Part shown: one piece after another, positions 59,134 to 64,000 of the stretch
How positions within the stretch are numbered: position 1 is the stretch's first letter
Layout: every line of letters starts with the position of its first letter
Assembly: GCA_000697475.1 (NCBI GenBank)
Contig: JNEU01000754.1
Location: 124,001 to 188,000 of the forward strand
Source: Lichtheimia corymbifera B2541
Taxonomy: Eukaryota; Mucoromycota; Mucoromycetes; Mucorales; Lichtheimiaceae
DNA: 64,000 nt
Reading direction: 5' to 3'
The notes under the pieces: generated by a model
Told to the model about the DNA's origin: nothing
The model's database searches: none
What the model saw: only the letters and a program-made list of their open reading frames with translations
Made by a program: the position numbers and the translations under genes

Positions 59134-61085
59134 ATGCCTTCCTTATCTCGTTTATACAAGACAGCATCCGCAGCTGCTTTGATACTTGCAGCAACAACTA
59201 CCGGTGCTGCTGAATCAGCATCCTTCTTTCAACAATCCGTCCATGGTTTGAGCAACATTTGGCACCACGGTCAGCAAGCCATTATCGGCGGTCAGAGTGT
59301 ATCTCATCATCATTGTGGTGGTGGTAGCTCCAACACCAACCATCATCACGAGGAGAATGACAACAGCATGGATACGGGATTGTTGTGGCATCCGGAGGAA
59401 CATCGTCAAGATGGCTTTTTAAGATCATTTTCACATCCTGCTTTTCCAGAATATTCAATGCGTTACAAGACACCTGAGATCTGCGATCCTAGCGTGAAGC
59501 AGGTGGGTCGATTGTATATGACATTTACATACCACCGAGGATCGGCTTTACTAATGGTCAATGTTTTCCCGACGAATAGATCAGCGGCTATCTTGACATT
59601 GAATCGGACAAACACTTTTTCTTTTGGTTCTTCGAGTCACGCAACAATCCACAAGAAGATCCCCTTGTATTATGGCTCAATGGCGGTCCTGGATGCTCAT
59701 CCATGTTGGGTCTTCTTACAGAATTGGGGTATGTCTACTACTGGTCATAGCGAATTATAATGCTCATTTATCATATCATCAAGACCATGCCGAGTCAATG
59801 AAGATGGAAGTGGCACGACCTTGAATGAATACTCGTGGAATAACAATGCAAGCGTCATCTTCTTGGATCAGGTACATAACATGCTTTTGCACAATACCAT
59901 TAGACATTCATAATAATCATGCGTTTTTTTTTCAGCCATTGAACGTTGGATATTCTTATGGCAAGGGCGGTCCACTTGATTCCGTTACTGCTGCCAAAGA
60001 TGTATACGCTTTGCTTCAATTGTTCTTTAAGGAGTTCCCTCAATACGCTGATCTTGATTTTCATGTTGCTGGTGAATCATGTGAGTGCCTAACAGCAAGC
60101 GTCTCTCAAGTCACATGACCATTTATCTGGCCCTTTAAAAATAGATGGTGGCCATTATGTTCCTGCCATTGGTGGCGTGCTAAACCGCAATAACAAGGCC
60201 AAGCTTGGCGCATCAACTTCTGAATTGAGCGCATGGACATCCACCCTCTCTACGATCAACCTAAAGTCGCTTTTGGTTGGAAATGGACTCACGAATCCTT
60301 TGATACAATATCAGTATTATTCAAAGTACGCATGTGGAAACTCTTATGGACCTGCATTGGAACAAGAAGTATGCGACAAGATGGACGAAAAGTACCCAGC
60401 CTGTGCCAAGCTTATTGAAGATTGCTATGCATCACAAAACTTGCTCGCTTGTATGCCAGCCGTCATCAAATGCAACCACGATATGATTGAACCATACCAG
60501 AAAAGTGGCAAGAATCCTTATGATGTCCGCAAAGACTGTGTAAACAGCAACCTGTGCTACGATATCATCGAAGGCATGGAAACCTACTTGAACCGCCCTG
60601 ATGTTATGTCGGCTATTGGTGCACAAGTGCAAAAGTACACAAACTGCAATGATGGTTTCGGCAGCCAATTCAGTGTACGTGAGTGGTGTTGGATATGGAT
60701 ACACACACGTACGTACGTATGTCTAACACCTCAATTTTAGGCACATGACTGGATGCGCCCCTATGTCGATGAAATTGCGCCTCTCTTGGAAGATGGAATC
60801 CGTATCCTTGTTTACGCTGGTGACGCTGACTTTATCTGCAACTGGATGGGCAACAAGGCTTGGGTCATTGAATTGCCTTGGAGTGGCCACGAGGAATTTG
60901 CAGCTGCCAAAGATACCCCATGGTTCTCAACTACTGCAAATGAGCAAGGCGGTGAGCTTCGTCGTACCAAGGATGGACGATTTGCCTTTTTGCGGGTCTT
61001 TGATTCAGGTCATATGGTGCCCATGGATCGCGGTGATTATGCCATTGACATGCTAAACAACTGGTTGCACGAAGAGCTTGTTTAA
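59134..61085 (+). CDS. Serine carboxypeptidase (S10, carboxypeptidase Y-like)
   Basis: Six exons (59134-59502, 59580-59728, 59784-59871, 59936-60080, 60145-60674, 60741-61085) encode 541 residues. The ATG at 59134 gives a signal peptide ([18 protein letters not shown]); upstream in-frame ATGs at 59023 and 59077 do not. A His-rich proregion follows. Catalytic features are [25 protein letters not shown] (Ser250; the codon after Ser is split by intron 4), Asp457 in GDADFICNW and His518 in DSGHMVPMD. The CPY-like cysteine-rich insert is present ([19 protein letters not shown]). It is probably a vacuolar or secreted protease releasing C-terminal residues. Part of exon 5 is duplicated in broken form at the window's right edge. 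Confidence 0.94.
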
Positions 61086-61994
61086 CGATATCCAGAATAT
61101 GTAGCATTGCAATTTTCTATAATAAATATCAACGTTTGATGGAATAGCTTCCGTAATCTTCTAATGGCCCAGTGCTCCTTTGTTCAATATGTGAATCACA
61201 CCCGAACCTCAAAAGGGTTGAACATGATGTTGGATGGTAGCCCTGACAACCTCAATGCAGTAACGAAGGGGTACATTTCTCTCACGCATACCTATAGCAT
61301 TGGGCCTGCAAAACAAATATTGTGGATACAATGATTTACAGCAGCACAGCAACACAGCACCCATGTCACAAAGATGCAGCTGAATGATGGTCCAGATCGC
61401 GTCGGGTATACCCTGGAATCAGGTGAACTTGTGTCTGGTTCTCAGAATATGATGGATAAATCATAGATTTGGTGATGTGCAAAGTGCATTTGAACCTTTC
61501 TAAGAACCAATCATGGATATTGGCGTAAATTCAATGAGCGATTGCTGATTCAAACATGTACAGATGTATATTCACAAGGAATGTATCACATGTGTATTTG
61601 AATGAACTGTGAGCATTTTGCCAGCCTTTATGATTGTTATACAATGGGTTTGAAAAACATGCTAATTCTAATGTCAATAATTTGATCTTCTATCCGAACC
61701 TCTCAGAAGATAGGCCATTTTCGACATTGAGGGTCGACAAGCTACATGCCATGCAAATGCATGTGTGATCCAAATTCTGCCATTGCCCTTCGAAACTGCA
61801 TATCACTTTCTCTTTAGAAAATCAGTACTTTACATTGCATTGTGTACAGTTGGCCGCCTCTGTTTTTATAGTAACCATGCTGCACACTTTGTACCGCGTT
61901 CGAAGATCCAACCTTGCAATCAGCATGATAAAATTACAGGCACGCCCGAGCCACCACCATTTAAACAAAAGAACAGCCGCACCTCTCTAGATCA
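61086..61994. other. Intergenic, start of the degenerate right end
   Basis: It begins with the carboxypeptidase 3' UTR (aataaa at ~61121). The remainder is AT-rich with no gene-like open frame. Confidence 0.4.
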
Positions 61995-62760
61995 ACAGTA
62001 GTAGAGCTGAAGGGACATACGTATTGTCGCTTTCAAAGGCAGAGTTGAAAAACGCACATTTGTATATTCGTTTAATGGTGGTTCTTGACGCCACGCCTGC
62101 AGCATCATGCATATCAATGTAGTAAGTGATTCCTGGTCGTAAAGATATCGTTCATTTGGCACCTGCTCACCTCTTAGTAAACAAGAAATATAATAATTCT
62201 GCATTATGAAAAACATGTATTGTAAAGCATTAGTAGTAGAGACCAACATGGAAGAAAGGATGTTGTTGCGCATCGATTCAGGTGTTTCATGACTGACAAA
62301 ATAAGGTATGTAAGAGCGTAGCAAGGTACTTCATCATGGTCATCATCAATCCAAGCACCCGTCTTAATTCTACAGGATGAATTGAACCTGAATCTCTTCC
62401 TCGGTATTTCGCTCTTGTTTGCTCTTTCGATCCATATGATGGAGGCTGCTCATAATGCACCGTGTCAAAAGCTTGGAACTTCATGCTCGACATATGGAGA
62501 TTGCGAGAAAGTCTATAAGTATTACTCTTGATAGCTAGGTAACAGAGCACTAAAATGCCACTTGTTGCCTAGTGGGTCAAAGCCGTTGCTGTTACCAAGG
62601 ATCCTGCTATCGGACATCAACGTTTTCACCTCACTCCTGGGCGTCTCTATGCAAAACTAAGAACATGGACAGCAACTGTAAAGAGATTCTTCGCTATTTT
62701 TATCAAGTTGTTGTCATTAACAAATAGTGCCATGGTGGCAATAAATTTCGATCTGACCCA
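61995..62760 (-). pseudogene. Possible decayed protein-coding remnant of unknown family
   Basis: Three minus-strand segments look protein-like but sit in different frames: ~62700-62570 (SNGFDPLGNKWHFSAL), 62550-62300 (AFDTVHYEQPPSYGSKEQTR, then HPVELRRVLGLMM) and 62320-61995 (YFVSHETPESMRNNILSSML, then ERYLYDQESLTTLICMMLQA). The only splice that would connect the last two is a 37-nt intron, shorter than any other in the window, and the first two need a frameshift. I do not recognise the family. It could be a broken host gene or mobile-element gene, or, less likely, a gene with unusual introns. Confidence 0.35.
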
Positions 62761-63116
62761 TACGAGTCGATTGAGCTGCATAATGAAGATGTCTTGTCAC
62801 AGTATTGAGAGTATAGGGTATATGTAACAAAAAAATCGACAACCTGCATATCGTGACACAATCACTACATGCCATAATTCCAAGTCCATGGATGATATTG
62901 ATTTGATTGAGTTAGTCTGGCTTGATCAGCCCGCTGAGGCCATATACCACATGTGGCACCTGTAATTGCACTTGACACCATCATCACCTGCTTATGAATG
63001 AGATAAACTGGTTTAATGATATCAATAAAAAAAGGAGCAAATATTGAGAGCTAAGAGTATTGCTATAGTAACAAGATGGAGGTGTGATAGGAATTCAATT
63101 CCACAAGGTCGGACCA

Positions 63117-63864
63117 TGGCTGATGTACCAGCTCTTCTACATGCATATGGTCTTACACACCAAGCCCTTTTCCCTTCCTCTTGTTACGCCTGGACAACAG
63201 CCAATCGTCGTCATCGAGCACACCATTCTTCACCAGAGACGAGCACCGATTCAACACGCCATCTTGAACAACCCACCATGAGACCACTTGTTTACGTGAA
63301 CGATCGAGTAACAGCATTAGCAGCATGCGGCAAGTTCGAAGAAGCTTTACGAGAAGCCAACACTATACAGATCGCGGCTTCTTCTTCTGCGATGGTTTAC
63401 TCGTGTCGGTCGCGTGTATCAAATACATGGACGATATGAAGCTTGCATGGACATTTGTGCCCAAGGACTTTCGGCTGCAGCATCATCTGATACACACTGA
63501 TTCATCAGTTATTCCATCGTGCCTAGTTTTCATCACTGCAATCTCTGACATTGTACGAGTAAGTAAGCACCCGATTGCTTTATCCAACAGCAACTAAGAA
63601 TGATGATGATGAAAACATAGAGTGACCCCTGATCATCCTAACCCGGCTGCTGTCTTTGCTTCACTTGCATTGGTGCGATCAACGCTTACACATTTGGAGA
63701 TTCACTTTCCGTTTGAGTGGGAGCCATATCCCATTGAAGATATTCTTGATACTTTTCGACTCCTGGATGACCCCACTGAAATGTCTACGGCGACAACTCA
63801 TCCTCATTTGAAGGAGCTGAAGCTTATCCCTACCTTTGACAACAGCTTGGAATCGCATCAGTGA
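63117..63864 (+). pseudogene. TPR/F-box/LRR-type protein remnant, frameshifted
   Basis: An open frame from the ATG at 63117 contains a TPR-like helix pair, VYVNDRVTALAACGKFEEAL. The expected continuation VYQIHGRYEACMDICAQGLS is present at 63408-63470 but in another frame, so a +1/-2 shift lies near 63403-63409. A leucine-rich piece in a further frame, 63641-63864 (LTHLEIHFPFEWEPY ... HPHLKELKLIPTFDN), fits the C-terminal LRR part of TPR-F-box-LRR proteins common in Mucorales-type genomes. The F-box and most repeats are missing. I read this as a decayed family member, from memory of the family layout. Confidence 0.45.
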
Positions 63865-63895
63865 CAGCTAGTGACACGACGACTATCAGCTTTGG

Positions 63896-64000
63896 GGCAA
63901 CTATGATATGATCGAGCCATACCATAAAAGTGGCAAGAATCCTTATGATGTCCGCAAAGATTGTGCTACGATATCATCGATGGCATGGAAACCTACTTGA
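63896..64000 (+). pseudogene. Broken partial duplicate of the carboxypeptidase exon 5
   Basis: The sequence aligns to about 60472-60591 of the intact gene ([19 protein letters not shown] ... DIIxGMETYL). It has a few substitutions and a 16-nt deletion between two CTGTG copies in the parent (60536-60556), which shifts the frame. It runs into the window edge, so more of the copy may lie beyond. It is on the same strand as the parent, ~3.4 kb downstream. Confidence 0.8.

Overview
The window looks like nuclear DNA of an early-diverging, Mucorales-like fungus. The evidence is 25 complete spliced protein genes with about 117 short introns (mostly 50-100 nt, GTAAGT-type donors, YAG acceptors), polyQ/polyS/polyH-rich proteins, classic fungal families (NST1, RCH1, COQ1, ATP12, DSS4), and genes that yeasts often lack (5-hydroxyisourate hydrolase, an XLF with an animal-style tail). 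Exon models were joined by hand from the sequence. Nearly every junction keeps frame and restores a family motif. I saw no tRNA, rRNA, CRISPR array or intact transposon.

Layout. 1-15.4 kb: a partial coiled-coil repeat gene; DSS4; a 3-kb gene-free stretch holding a decayed tandem repeat; the end-joining factor XLF/NEJ1; a small unknown gene; a universal stress protein; a head-to-tail tandem pair of intact RAE1 genes; and an RCH1/SLC10A7-like transporter. 15.4-22.5 kb: mostly non-coding, around one class B bHLH gene. 22.5-36 kb: a HemW-like radical-SAM gene divergent from an eEF1A-lysine-methyltransferase-like gene with only 67 bp between start codons; quinolinate phosphoribosyltransferase; a coiled-coil protein; a membrane-anchored RBR ubiquitin ligase divergent from a Tat-SF1/CUS2 splicing factor; and two unknown genes (one at 35.0-36.1 kb, the second running to 37.7 kb). 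38-48.4 kb: HIU hydrolase divergent from GRASP, a 1045-residue SH3-RA protein, and NST1. 48.7-57.7 kb: COQ1, ATP12, a CBS-motif protein (its stop codon only 20 bp from that of ATP12), an atypical NOP2/Sun m5C methyltransferase and a cytochrome P450. 59-64 kb: a carboxypeptidase Y-like gene, then a degenerate zone with three gene remnants, one of them a broken copy of the carboxypeptidase.

How the genes relate. There is no obvious single pathway cluster. Several products act in mitochondria or at the mitochondrial/NAD/heme interface (HemW-like, BNA6, COQ1, ATP12). Several gene pairs probably share bidirectional promoters (HemW/methyltransferase, BNA6/coiled-coil, HIU hydrolase/GRASP, RBR/CUS2).

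The most notable signals are: six introns that only keep frame with a GC-AG donor, including one RAE1 paralogue that has GC where its twin has GT; an 83-bp identical tract between the two RAE1 copies; micro-exons of 12, 17 and 25 nt, the last carrying the P450 heme cysteine; a consensus-like Ku-binding tail on XLF; a variant motif IV in the m5C methyltransferase; and an approximately 535-bp higher-order repeat at 3.7-4.7 kb.
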